Made by a program: the position numbers and the translations under genes
Shown here: piece after piece, positions 9,210 through 17,540 of the stretch
How positions within the stretch are numbered: the first letter of the stretch is position 1
How the letters are laid out: the number at the start of each line of letters is the position of its first letter
From: DATASD01 sp035478835
Lineage (GTDB): Bacteria; Patescibacteriota; Saccharimonadia; Saccharimonadales; UBA4665
DNA: 64,000 nt
Assembly: GCA_035478835.1 (NCBI GenBank)
Contig: DATIJH010000002.1
Coordinates: 1-64,000 of the forward strand
Reading direction: 5' to 3'
The notes under the pieces: model-generated
What the model was told of the DNA's origin: nothing
Database searches by the model: none
What the model saw: the letters and a program-made list of their open reading frames with translations, nothing else

Positions 9210-10802
9210 ATGAAGCGGCCGTTCCAATATATCAAAACAAACATGCCCAAATCGTTCATCATAGGAGTGATGGCTGTTGTATTGGCCGCCGCCGTTTCTT
9301 TAACCTTTGGCCGTGCCGCCAGCGCTGCCTGCACAGCGCCAAGCACCGATTACGGCACCGACACCGTGACATTTACCGTGCCATCTACGGCCACGTACCG
9401 CTTATGGAGCCGCATTATGGCGCCGGACAGCACTAATAACACGTACTTGCTGGAAGTCGACGGCGGCAATTGCTACAACGTGGGTGGCGCAGTTCCCGCC
9501 TCCAGCTGGACGTGGGTTGATTATCAGGGCGGCGTTACCAACAATCTCATCCAGCAGTCACTCGCCCAAGGCACGCACACATTTAAATTGATCGGCAATA
9601 AGCCGGGGCTAAAGGTTGACCGCGTCGTTGCCTTAAGTGACCCCAACTGCATCCCCACTGGCTCTGGCGATAATTGCAACACACCCAGCGACACGCAGCC
9701 GCCTGCCGTAACGCTGACGGCTCCGGCAGAGGGTGTAACGGTCTCCGGTCTCGTTTCTATAGCGGCTGGCGCCACCGATAACGTCGGCGTCACCAAGGTT
9801 GAATTTTATGACAACAGCACTCTTATTTCTACCGATACAACGTCGCCGTATACCACCAGCTGGGACAGTAGCAAAGTGCCGAACGGAACGCACGTTATCA
9901 GTGCCCGGGCGTATGACGCCGCCGGCAATGTCAGTACCGATTCCAGTACAGTAACCGCCAAAAACGGCGACACGCAGGCGCCGTCGGTGCCTACGAGCCT
10001 CAAGGCAACTGCAAGCTCATATAACACCGTAAATCTGACCTGGAAAGCCAGCACCGATAACACGGCAGTGACGGGCTACACTATAACGCGCGACGGTGTG
10101 CCGGTAGCAAATGTCGGTGCGGTTACCACCTACGCCGATACGCCACTATCGGCAAACACAACATACACCTACCAGATCCTGGCGTATGACGCCGCCGGCA
10201 ATAAATCAGCAAATTCGGCAAAGGTGAGTGTTAAGACGCAGACCGTTCCCGATTCGCAAGCGCCAAGTGCGCCAACCGGCTTGAGTGCGATAGCCGTCAG
10301 TCCTTCGCAGGTAAATCTGACCTGGAAAGCCAGCACCGATAACATCGGGGTTGTCTCGTACGACGTTTATCGCTCGGCTGGCAGCGGCGATCCGCAGGTG
10401 GTCGGCAATAGCCCAACGCCAAGCTTCGGCGACTCTAACCTTGCAGCGAACACGACCTATGCGTATTACGTTGTTGCAAAAGATGCCTCAAACAACCAGA
10501 GCAGTCCATCAAGCACGATCACGGTACAAACTCCGGTGCTGCCGAGCTCACTTTCGAGCATCAGCGGTGTAATCACCAATCAGGCGAACAAAAAGGCTAT
10601 CCCATATGCCCGCGTTGTCATTACGATTAATGGCAATCACCACACCTATCAAGCCGACCGTTATGGCCGCTACGCCATCTTTAACCTTAAGTCCGGCCGC
10701 TACAATCTGACATTCCGCGCCCAAGGATATTACTCTAAAACCATTTCCGTGCAGCTCGGCAGTTCACCGCTTACACAAAATATGGCGCTCAGCAAAAGGT
10801 AA
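9210..10802 (+). CDS. Secreted Ig-like/FN3 protein with C-terminal carboxypeptidase-regulatory-like domain
   Basis: This is a 530-residue protein with a signal peptide (basic start, hydrophobic core SFIIGVMAVVLAAAVSL, cleavage near ASAA at about residue 41). The mature part has a CBM-like beta-sandwich (about 45-150), a bacterial Ig-like domain (about 167-255, VTLTAPAEGVTVSG, KVEFYDNSTLI) and two FN3 domains (about 258-345 and 350-440) sharing the string VNLTWKASTDN. It ends in a carboxypeptidase-regulatory-like domain (ISGVITNQANKKAIPYARVV, YAIFNLKSGRYNLTF). This is a typical multi-domain polysaccharide- or cell-binding surface protein. It leads a run of three exported proteins (with 10806-11264 and 11266-12420), separated by 1-3 nt, that probably form one operon. 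Confidence 0.8.
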   Translation: MKRPFQYIKTNMPKSFIIGVMAVVLAAAVSLTFGRAASAACTAPSTDYGTDTVTFTVPSTATYRLWSRIMAPDSTNNTYLLEVDGGNCYNVGGAVPASSWTWVDYQGGVTNNLIQQSLAQGTHTFKLIGNKPGLKVDRVVALSDPNCIPTGSGDNCNTPSDTQPPAVTLTAPAEGVTVSGLVSIAAGATDNVGVTKVEFYDNSTLISTDTTSPYTTSWDSSKVPNGTHVISARAYDAAGNVSTDSSTVTAKNGDTQAPSVPTSLKATASSYNTVNLTWKASTDNTAVTGYTITRDGVPVANVGAVTTYADTPLSANTTYTYQILAYDAAGNKSANSAKVSVKTQTVPDSQAPSAPTGLSAIAVSPSQVNLTWKASTDNIGVVSYDVYRSAGSGDPQVVGNSPTPSFGDSNLAANTTYAYYVVAKDASNNQSSPSSTITVQTPVLPSSLSSISGVITNQANKKAIPYARVVITINGNHHTYQADRYGRYAIFNLKSGRYNLTFRAQGYYSKTISVQLGSSPLTQNMALSKR

Positions 10803-10805
10803 GCT

Positions 10806-11264
10806 ATGGAAGAAAACATGCAACCATACGAAACACCCCAAGGTCCTTACGCCTCTAATTCTACAAACGAACAGCGGCGCACTGCTAAAAAATGGTTTAT
10901 CGTTGTAATTGTGCTGGTGCTTTTGGCGGCTGGCGGCGTGGCGGCATACGTGCTCAAGTCACACAATACAACGTCGCAGACTGCGGAAGCCATCAGCACA
11001 ACGGTCAGTACTGTAACAATCCAGCAGGGCGGTTTCGTACCGGCAACCATTAAAGTCAAAAAAGGCCAGGAGATCACCTGGACCAATCAGGATAGCACGC
11101 CGCATCACATTACTGCTGACCAGAGTGATTTAGCTAGCTTTGATACGGCCGATCCGCTGCAGACCGGCGATTCGTACACCTACATTTTCGACAAGACTGG
11201 TACCTACCATTATTACGATGTGACCGACCCCAAGACTTACGTCGGAACGATAATTGTCGAATAA
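10806..11264 (+). CDS. Membrane-anchored cupredoxin-like protein lacking type-1 copper ligands
   Basis: This is a 152-residue protein. One N-terminal TM helix (about residues 28-52, WFIVVIVLVLLAAGGVAAYVL) places an ~85-residue plastocyanin/amicyanin-like domain outside. The fold markers are clear: GGFVPATIKVKKGQEITWTN, STPHHITAD and a final GTYHYYDVTDPKTYVGTIIV. In the last loop, family members normally carry Cys-x-x-His-x-x-x-Met; here that stretch is DVTDPKTYV, so Cys, His and Met are absent. Either the site binds no copper or it binds metal in another way. It lies 3 nt after the FN3 gene and directly before the beta-helix gene. A structural or binding role is more likely than electron transfer. 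Confidence 0.75.
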   Translation: MEENMQPYETPQGPYASNSTNEQRRTAKKWFIVVIVLVLLAAGGVAAYVLKSHNTTSQTAEAISTTVSTVTIQQGGFVPATIKVKKGQEITWTNQDSTPHHITADQSDLASFDTADPLQTGDSYTYIFDKTGTYHYYDVTDPKTYVGTIIVE

Positions 11265-11265
11265 C

Positions 11266-12420
11266 ATGAGCGGACACAAGAAGAAAACAATGGACACGAT
11301 CAAAAAAATCAAATTACGGAACGCCCTTCGCAACAATCTAGGCGCCAAAGCCGCGGCTGTAGTGGTCGCTGTCGCTGTAGGGGTAGCGGGTTTTTCTCTG
11401 ATCCATAGCAAGGCATCTGGCTTTTTCGTGGCAGTCGAAACAGAAAGCGGCGGATTGAGCGGCAATGCCCAACTCGTCAGCGACGCCAGTGCCTCTGGCG
11501 GCAAGGCTGTACAGTTTAACGCGCCAGTCACGCAGCCAACGCCGCCGCCAACTACACCGCCATCTTCCCGCCCCGATCCATTTCCTGCCAGTCTGAAGCC
11601 AGACGCAACCAACACTGGCTTGCTTGACAGCTCCAAGCTGGTTGTCGTAAATGGTGATCAAACGTTCGGCACGACCTACAACGGCCAAACCATCAGCAAC
11701 AAAGACTTCCATGGCTATGTGAAGGTTAGCGGCAGCAACATCACCTTTACAAACTGCATCTTCCGCGGCGGTACGCCCACCCAAAACGTGGCATTGCTCG
11801 ACGCCGAAAACGAAGATAAAAACGACGTGAAACACCCGGCCACCAACCTCACTGTCGAAGACTCGACCTTTTTGCCAACCGTCCACAATGCAATGGTTGA
11901 CGGCATGTGGGCAGAGAACACAACGGTACTGCGTGTTAATATGTCGGGTACTACTGACACAATCAAGGCGAGCAATAACACGACTATTCGTGACTCGTAT
12001 CTGCATGATTTACAGTGGTATGCCGTTGATCCAAACACGTCCGATGGCACGCACAATGACAATGTGCAAATTCTTGACGGCACAAATATCCGTGTCATTC
12101 ATAACACCATGAACCCCAATACCGGGAATGCTAACTCGTCCGTTCAGATCACGCAGGATTTTGGAACTACGGGGACGGTGCTGCTCGACTCAAACTGGGC
12201 GGACTGGGGAGCCTGCACGTTCGGTATTAGCCAGAAGCGTAACAGTGATTTAAGCGGTACGCTCACTGGCGTTTCGGTTACGAACAACCGCTTTGGCCGT
12301 CACATGGAGTACACCGGATGCGCAATTCTGATTGGGACGCGCGTCACACTCGCAGCCAACTCGGGCAATGTCTGGGATGATAACGGTCAGCCGGTACCGC
12401 CGCCGCAACAGCACGACTAA
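11266..12420 (+). CDS. Secreted carbohydrate-binding plus beta-helix protein
   Basis: This is a 384-residue protein. ATG 11266 was chosen; TTG 11254 and ATG 11290 (after AAGAAG) are alternatives. A strongly basic N-terminus precedes one hydrophobic helix (AAAVVVAVAVGVAGFSLI). A CBM-like motif follows (VETESGGLSGNAQLV, DASASGGKAVQF), then a Pro/Thr linker (QPTPPPTTPPSS) and a beta-helix domain (SNITFTNCIFRGG, TNLTVEDSTF, NTTIRDSYLHDL). Architecture and motifs match 1-1152, with a Pro-Thr linker replacing the Gly-Ser linker. The product is exported and probably stays tethered. Polysaccharide recognition is inferred from the domain style; no catalytic residues were identified. Confidence 0.75.
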   Translation: MSGHKKKTMDTIKKIKLRNALRNNLGAKAAAVVVAVAVGVAGFSLIHSKASGFFVAVETESGGLSGNAQLVSDASASGGKAVQFNAPVTQPTPPPTTPPSSRPDPFPASLKPDATNTGLLDSSKLVVVNGDQTFGTTYNGQTISNKDFHGYVKVSGSNITFTNCIFRGGTPTQNVALLDAENEDKNDVKHPATNLTVEDSTFLPTVHNAMVDGMWAENTTVLRVNMSGTTDTIKASNNTTIRDSYLHDLQWYAVDPNTSDGTHNDNVQILDGTNIRVIHNTMNPNTGNANSSVQITQDFGTTGTVLLDSNWADWGACTFGISQKRNSDLSGTLTGVSVTNNRFGRHMEYTGCAILIGTRVTLAANSGNVWDDNGQPVPPPQQHD

Positions 12421-12442
12421 AGCCGTGTGATCGCCCCTTTGC

Positions 12443-13252
12443 CTACACCAAGACATCCATATCCATTGCTCCAAACGATTCAGGCTGTAAGGCATCGGTA
12501 AAATCTTGCCCGTCGATCGGCCACATGGCACATACTCTGACAGGAGGCAGTTCTATCTCTGGCAAATAAGCGAGGTCGTTATCTTCGAGCGTTTTGCCCT
12601 TGCCTCGAATAAATATGCCGGCATTCCAGCGGTTGACCCATAGTTCGTCAGGGGCAGGGCGGCGTCCGAGCCATACCTCGGACGATCCGCAGGGCAAGCC
12701 ATCAACTTCTACGTTCATGTTATACATGGCCAGCATCTCTTTGGCTGTTTCCGGATATTCGCTGCACAGCGAGAGCTCCTTGTGGGCCTCCGGGTCGTCA
12801 CTTAAGAGCAGCTTTTTGATGTAGGAGTCGGGATCCAGAATGCCATGCTCATTACGCTCGCCGCGCGTGGCCACAACAAACCGCGAATTTTTGAGCATGG
12901 TCGTGACGCCGGCTCGCAAGTTCAGCGGTGTTCTTGTTGAGTATTCTATGAATTGGTGTATTGCGGTTAGGCCAATGACGCCGTCGTGGTCGACCATGTG
13001 TGGAATAGCGCTGTCACGTACCTGCTCAATGGTATATTGTTCGACCTTGGCGCGGGTGGTCTTGCCGGTCATAAAATTACTAGAGAATTCTATGCCAAGG
13101 CCTTTAAGCCATTCAATGCAATAGGGGTTAACATGCTCGCCGCGCGGGATCATAATCGTGTGGGCATTCGCCAATTTTCCTAATACTTCGGGCGTGTACA
13201 CATGTATAGCGCCCTCTGTCTCCTGGCGCTCATAAATTGTACGATTAACCAT
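12443..13252 (-). CDS. HisG-like (ATP phosphoribosyltransferase family) protein without a his operon
   Basis: This is a 269-residue protein; ATG 13252 has GAAAGG 8 nt upstream, and GTG 13255 is the alternative. Segments line up with HisG family landmarks: IMIPRGEHVNPYCIEWLKGL (start of lobe 1), VRDSAIPHMVDHDGVIGLTA (the RxxDIPxxV-DlGItG region), NSRFVVATRG, SEYPETAKEML followed by NVEVDGLPCGSSEVW (the phosphate-binding region near the GSVE motif), and GKGKTLEDNDLAYLPEI (the TGxTLxxNgL segment). Family members join ATP and PRPP in the first step of histidine synthesis. No other his gene is in the window and this lineage is expected to lack the pathway, so the substrate may differ. A stem-loop sits in its probable 5' UTR. 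Confidence 0.6.
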   Translation of the reverse strand: MVNRTIYERQETEGAIHVYTPEVLGKLANAHTIMIPRGEHVNPYCIEWLKGLGIEFSSNFMTGKTTRAKVEQYTIEQVRDSAIPHMVDHDGVIGLTAIHQFIEYSTRTPLNLRAGVTTMLKNSRFVVATRGERNEHGILDPDSYIKKLLLSDDPEAHKELSLCSEYPETAKEMLAMYNMNVEVDGLPCGSSEVWLGRRPAPDELWVNRWNAGIFIRGKGKTLEDNDLAYLPEIELPPVRVCAMWPIDGQDFTDALQPESFGAMDMDVLV

Positions 13253-13273
13253 CACAGTGACCTTTCTATGAAC

Positions 13274-13303
13274 AGATTCACCCGGCCGCAGCAGGGTGAA
13301 TCT
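13274..13303. promoter_or_regulatory. Perfect 10-bp inverted repeat upstream of the HisG-like gene
   Basis: AGATTCACCC (13274-13283) and GGGTGAATCT (13294-13303) are exact inverted copies around a 10 nt loop. It lies 22 nt before the HisG-like start and after the end of the DJ-1 gene on the minus strand. It could terminate the DJ-1 transcript, although no clear U-tract follows. It could also be a regulatory hairpin or operator for the HisG-like gene. Confidence 0.5.
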
Positions 13304-13410
13304 AAAACAATGTCGACGATTTACTTAATATCCAATAACTCGCACGCTGGCGTAGCAATTTTAAGTGCATATATAAACTAGCATATATTATGCGTAAGCG
13401 CTACGGCTTT

Positions 13411-13947
13411 TTACGAATGGGCGAGCATAGTAAGAAGTGCGTCATTAAATTGGGGCAGGTCATCGGGCTGGCGGCTGGTAATGAGGTTGTCGTCAATGAT
13501 AACTGGCTGGTCTTGCCACTGGCCGCCGGCGTTTCTGATGTCGTCCTGTATGGTGTGGTAGCTGGTGAGAGTCCGGCCGTCAACCACGTCGGCCGATACG
13601 AGCAGCCACGGCGCATGGCAGATTGCAGCGAGCGGTTTGCCTTCGTCGATGAATTCGCGCACCCAGGCCTGCGCTTTAGGGTTCATGCGCAAATGATCGG
13701 CATTGATGGCGCCGCCGGGCAGGACGAGTGCGTCGTAATCGGCGCTGCTGGCGTCCTCAAGCAGCAGGTCGGCGCTGAAAACTTCACCCTTGTCGACGTG
13801 CTGCAGACCTTGCAGGTTTTTGGTGCTGGCGCCAACAACGGTTACGGCGACTCCGGCTTTTTTGAGTGCGGCGAGCGGCTCGGTAAATTCAGGCTGCTCG
13901 AAGTAATTATCGACAAGAATTGCTACTTTTTTAGCGCTAACGTCCAT
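13411..13947 (-). CDS. DJ-1/PfpI family protein (general stress protein 18-like)
   Basis: This is a 178-residue protein, full length for the family. Landmarks are the N-terminal KKVAILVDNYFEQPEF with the conserved Glu, the loop DALVLPGGAINAD, and the nucleophile elbow AAICHAPWLL with Cys at about residue 110 followed by His. These match the PfpI/YhbO/GSP18 branch, whose members are described as stress-protective proteases or glycated-protein and methylglyoxal-handling enzymes. It is probably cytosolic. It is transcribed alone on the minus strand and divergent from chaB. Protection against carbonyl or oxidative stress is inferred from the family. Confidence 0.9.
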   Translation of the reverse strand: MDVSAKKVAILVDNYFEQPEFTEPLAALKKAGVAVTVVGASTKNLQGLQHVDKGEVFSADLLLEDASSADYDALVLPGGAINADHLRMNPKAQAWVREFIDEGKPLAAICHAPWLLVSADVVDGRTLTSYHTIQDDIRNAGGQWQDQPVIIDDNLITSRQPDDLPQFNDALLTMLAHS

Positions 13948-14086
13948 GACTCCTCCTTACGTACCGCTGTACGGCGAACTACATATAGCGTACTGCATGT
14001 TTACCCTGCGGGCTGTTAGATTTCTAACATGCGCCGCCGCACACCCGCGGTACACTACGGGCGTAACTATAAACGAAAGGATACGT

Positions 14087-14317
14087 ATGCCGTACCAACG
14101 CCCCAGCGAGTTACCGGAAAGCGTGACGAACGTGCTGCCCGATCATGCCCAAGAAATCTACCTCAAAGCCTTTAACAATGCATGGGATGAATACAAAGAT
14201 CCCGACGACCGCCGCGGTGACTCCAGCCGCGAGGAAGTTGCGCATCGCGTTGCCTGGCAAGCAGTCAAAAAGACGTACGAAAAAGGCAAGGATGACAAGT
14301 GGCATCCAAAAAAGTGA
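14087..14317 (+). CDS. chaB: ChaB family protein
   Basis: This is a 76-residue protein. ATG 14087 has GAAAGGA just upstream (14074-14080). The sequence PYQRPSELPESVTNVLPDHA, then EIYLKAFNNAWDEY and AHRVAWQAVKKTYEK is characteristic of the small ChaB domain family, originally named as regulators of the ChaA cation transporter. No ChaA-like transporter lies nearby, so the role here is unknown. The product is soluble, basic at the C-terminus and probably cytosolic. It converges on the isoprenoid-enzyme gene with a 5 nt gap. Confidence 0.85.
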   Translation: MPYQRPSELPESVTNVLPDHAQEIYLKAFNNAWDEYKDPDDRRGDSSREEVAHRVAWQAVKKTYEKGKDDKWHPKK

Positions 14318-14322
14318 GCACA

Positions 14323-16053
14323 CTACACGTTTTGCTGGCGGTAAGCCGCTAAAAACTGGCCGGCTTGCTGATGCTGTGCCATTGTTCGGTCGATAGCGCC
14401 GTTTATGGCGTCCAGCAGCTCACCCACGACGTTTTGTTGCAGGATAGGCGGCGCGTGTGCGATTATTTTTTGCGCGTCCGCAACACGCGCCTTTATCTCC
14501 TGGCAAATCACGAGCAGGCTATGCTGCCAGAATTGTCGTTCCATGCCGGCGACCAGCGCAGGTAGTTCGTAATCGCCCGGCTCCAGCTGCATGCCGTTCA
14601 AGATGTGCGTTACCACCGGACTGGCATGGCCGGCGTTTATATCTTCCTTCCAGTCGCGTAGGTCGTCGCTGAGCTGACGGACGATCAAGTATTGTTTGAA
14701 GGCTTTATGTACGGCGTGGGCGGCTCGGTTGTCCAGCGGTATGCGTGCGGCCGCCATAACGCCTATGACGGGCAGGCTGTGGCTGAGTGATCGCTCGTAC
14801 AGCCGCCGCATGTCGCCATATTCTGGCAGCGCTGTAATGGTAATATTCCGGCCATCGCGTGTGAAACGGCAGTGCGTAACTTCCCAGGTGTTCGCGGCGT
14901 CGATTGTATCGAACGTTTGTGCGACGAGCGTTTGAAACGCGGCGTGATCTGGCAGCGCCTGCTTAAACGCGGCAACCGAGCGGCGCAGTGCAACATTGGC
15001 TGCCGACAATAAGCCTGGTTTGCCCTCATCATCCAAAAAATCATCGTAAATAGTGTATGCGATCCATGCGTACAAGTTGGCAATGCCTAATTTGTGCAGT
15101 GTGGCGGCGGGGACGGCTGGTTGCGAAGGCAGTGCTGCCGCGAATCGCACGGCCAGCGGCCCAATTTCGTGCCGGGTATCGCTTTGCCGCACGCGGTCAA
15201 TTGCGCTGCAGACAATTGTTCTTAGGGGCGGTTCAAGCGAGGCGGCTTCGCGTTTTGCTGCAGAAATAATGGCGGGGTATTCGTCTAAAATTTTGCGCGG
15301 AGTCTGTGGTGCTGCACGTTTCGGCCGCACTGGCTTGAGCGTGCGCGCCGCATCAAGCGCAGCAAGTCCGCATGCGTGTGCTGCCGGCATGCGCGCATCT
15401 TTACAGATTAACTCGCCGTGCCAGAGCAGCGCCGTGCCCGTAGTTCGGTCCGCCGCCGGTTTGGCAAAATAGGCTGGGAACAGCGTGTGCAAATACTGCT
15501 TGAGCGGCCACTCCTGCACATAATACGGGCTTGCGAGCGACTGGCTGGCCGCCTGCAAAATGTACGCGTCCAACTTGGGCAGCGGCTGCGCAACCAATCG
15601 CAAAAAGCGGGCGATAGCGACGTTGGTGGCGAGCTCCACGCTCCCATCCGGTTCGGCAGTGCTGCGGTACGGGCCGCCCGGCTGTGTCTGCAATTGTGTT
15701 AAATGCCGAACAGCCGAAGCGATCATGGCATCCGTAATGTACTCGCGGCGATATGCACCAATAGCTGCAAATACCTGAAAACGAACACAGCAATCTGCCG
15801 GAACTTTTGCCGTCGTAAGGCATTGCATGAGCCAGCGTGCCAAGCGGTCGCGTACGGCATCAAGCGTTTCATCGGCCGCCGCGTTCAGGGTATCGAGCAG
15901 CAAGGCGTGCGCAAGTACAACGCCGATATCGGTCCGCCGCGGTGCATGTGCACCGTCCGCACATGTGGCGGCAAAACTTCCATCGGGTCGCTGCGTTTCA
16001 ATTAAAAATGCGCGGGCTCGTACGACTGTTTCACTTGCCGCCAGTGTTCTCAT
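14323..16053 (-). CDS. Two-domain isoprenoid-synthase-like protein: alpha/alpha-toroid-like N-half, class I prenyl synthase-like C-half
   Basis: This is a 576-residue protein. The N-terminal half contains repeats such as FLIETQRPDGSFAA and LTQLQTQPGGPYRSTAEPDG, resembling QW repeats of squalene/hopene cyclases and protein prenyltransferase beta chains; no DxDD class II acid motif is visible. The C-terminal half has a first Asp-rich motif YDDFLDDE (residues 336-343) and a second, RQLSDDLRDWKEDI (459-472). The second closely resembles the QLxNxLRDxxED motif of squalene/phytoene synthases, so both Mg-diphosphate sites of a trans-isoprenyl synthase fold appear present. It starts 23 nt inside the end of the histidine kinase gene, in one operon with it. 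The substrate may be a prenyl diphosphate and a peptide (compare ComQ) or a plain terpene. Confidence 0.6.
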   Translation of the reverse strand: MRTLAASETVVRARAFLIETQRPDGSFAATCADGAHAPRRTDIGVVLAHALLLDTLNAAADETLDAVRDRLARWLMQCLTTAKVPADCCVRFQVFAAIGAYRREYITDAMIASAVRHLTQLQTQPGGPYRSTAEPDGSVELATNVAIARFLRLVAQPLPKLDAYILQAASQSLASPYYVQEWPLKQYLHTLFPAYFAKPAADRTTGTALLWHGELICKDARMPAAHACGLAALDAARTLKPVRPKRAAPQTPRKILDEYPAIISAAKREAASLEPPLRTIVCSAIDRVRQSDTRHEIGPLAVRFAAALPSQPAVPAATLHKLGIANLYAWIAYTIYDDFLDDEGKPGLLSAANVALRRSVAAFKQALPDHAAFQTLVAQTFDTIDAANTWEVTHCRFTRDGRNITITALPEYGDMRRLYERSLSHSLPVIGVMAAARIPLDNRAAHAVHKAFKQYLIVRQLSDDLRDWKEDINAGHASPVVTHILNGMQLEPGDYELPALVAGMERQFWQHSLLVICQEIKARVADAQKIIAHAPPILQQNVVGELLDAINGAIDRTMAQHQQAGQFLAAYRQQNV

Positions 16054-17431
16054 GGCGCGCTTTGCGGAGAGTTACGCTGAAGATAGTTTGGCCTTTGCCG
16101 CTCGTAACGCCGATGCTGCCGCCAAAATACTCTTGCACTACCTGTCGCACAATAAATAATCCTACGCCCATGCCAGTGTGCTTGGTGCTGTAGAAAGGCT
16201 CGAAGATCGTTGCTTGCAGATCTTTAGGAATGCCTTTGCCCCAGTCGTGCACCGAAACGTGCAGTGCCCCGTCATTTTTATGGACTTTTACGATCACTTT
16301 GCGCGCCTCGCTGCTTAAATTACCCGACATGTCGGGCTCTTCATACGCATCAATGGCGTTGCTGACAAGGTTGGCGATGATCTGTTGAAAGCGGTTTGGA
16401 TCGCCGTAATGGCTGATGCGGCCGCTGCCCGCCGATTCGCGTTCCAAATGCACCCAGGCACGCTGCGCCTTGTGCTGCAGCATGCCGATGACTTCATCGA
16501 TTTCGTGGTTAACGCTGAACGTTTTTGGCTTGACGGTACCGTTCAGGTGCTGATACGCCCAGCGTACCATGTCGGTAATGTACTCAAGGCGCCGCCGGGC
16601 TTCGCGGGCGAATTGCGGCTTGCGCTCTTCCTCGAGCCGTTCAATGTCAAAGCCAAGCGCCGTGATGTGATTGGCAAGATCGTGCAGTAAACTGGTGCTA
16701 AACTGGCCGAGCTGCGCAAACCGGTAAACTTGCTGGACCTTATCAAGCTGCGCGGCCTGCAGGTCGCGGGTGCGCGCTTCGACCTTAACTTCGAGCAATT
16801 TTTTTTGGCGGGTGAGGGCGGCCTCGGCGCGCAATGCCTGCTGCAAAGCGAGTTCCATTTGGCGATTGAACAACCACGCGCTCAGCGCCAGCATACCGAA
16901 TACTAGAAAGTATGCGAGTACATCGTTTAAGTATGGTTTTGCTGTGCGCCATTGTACGTCCGGGTGGATTGTGCCGTTGATAGTTGCTACTTGCAGTGCT
17001 ACCATAATCGCACCGCTGACCACAAAGGCATACAAGGAGTAGCGGGCGCCTAATAGCTCGCCGCTCAAAATAATTGCAAGCCCATACAATAGTATACTAA
17101 CCGGCAAATTGACGCCCCAATGTGCCGCCATACCGGTGGCGAGCAGCATGTAAAGTGCAAGGAGCCCAATGGCCGCCGTCCGGTATCGCCGTTTGCGCGA
17201 CAATGCATACAATCCAAGAATGAGCAGCGTTGCCGCACCCAGGCTCACGAAACGCCTTGTAATTGAGTGATCACCGAGGGAGTAGTGCACGCCAAGTAAT
17301 AACAGTGTGCATAATAAAGCTGCTGCCGTCGTCACGAGCAGTACGTTCAAAACGAGCTCACGCCGCCGGAGCGTCTCGTCTTCTAGGCGTGCGGTAACTA
17401 GTGATCTTGTGAAGGCATGTAGGCTGTGCAT
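16031..17431 (-). CDS. Multi-TM sensor histidine kinase
   Basis: This is a 466-residue protein; ATG 17431 (MHSLHAFTRSL) was preferred, and the frame opens at GTG 17488. About six TM helices fill residues ~30-205 without an extracytoplasmic domain, as in kinases that sense membrane-embedded or peptide ligands. A coiled coil (ALRAEAALTRQKKLLEVKVE) leads to the phospho-acceptor box STSLLHDLANHITALGFDI. The ATPase domain follows with N-box IIANLVSNAIDAY, G1 HDWGKGIP, F-box FEPFYSTK and G2 GMGVGLF. All catalytic motifs look intact. The partner regulator is encoded at 17661-18332, with a 34-codon gene between them. A TATAAT at 17505-17510 (minus strand) may add an internal promoter. Confidence 0.9.
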   Translation of the reverse strand: MHSLHAFTRSLVTARLEDETLRRRELVLNVLLVTTAAALLCTLLLLGVHYSLGDHSITRRFVSLGAATLLILGLYALSRKRRYRTAAIGLLALYMLLATGMAAHWGVNLPVSILLYGLAIILSGELLGARYSLYAFVVSGAIMVALQVATINGTIHPDVQWRTAKPYLNDVLAYFLVFGMLALSAWLFNRQMELALQQALRAEAALTRQKKLLEVKVEARTRDLQAAQLDKVQQVYRFAQLGQFSTSLLHDLANHITALGFDIERLEEERKPQFAREARRRLEYITDMVRWAYQHLNGTVKPKTFSVNHEIDEVIGMLQHKAQRAWVHLERESAGSGRISHYGDPNRFQQIIANLVSNAIDAYEEPDMSGNLSSEARKVIVKVHKNDGALHVSVHDWGKGIPKDLQATIFEPFYSTKHTGMGVGLFIVRQVVQEYFGGSIGVTSGKGQTIFSVTLRKARHENTGGK

Positions 17432-17540
17432 ATATAGTTTTATTAGGATAACTGACCTGCGGCACCGAAGACATATCGCGCTCGGCACGCGCAGGTTTCA
17501 TTTAATTATAGCGGATACTGACCGCACAGCTGCTTCCGAA

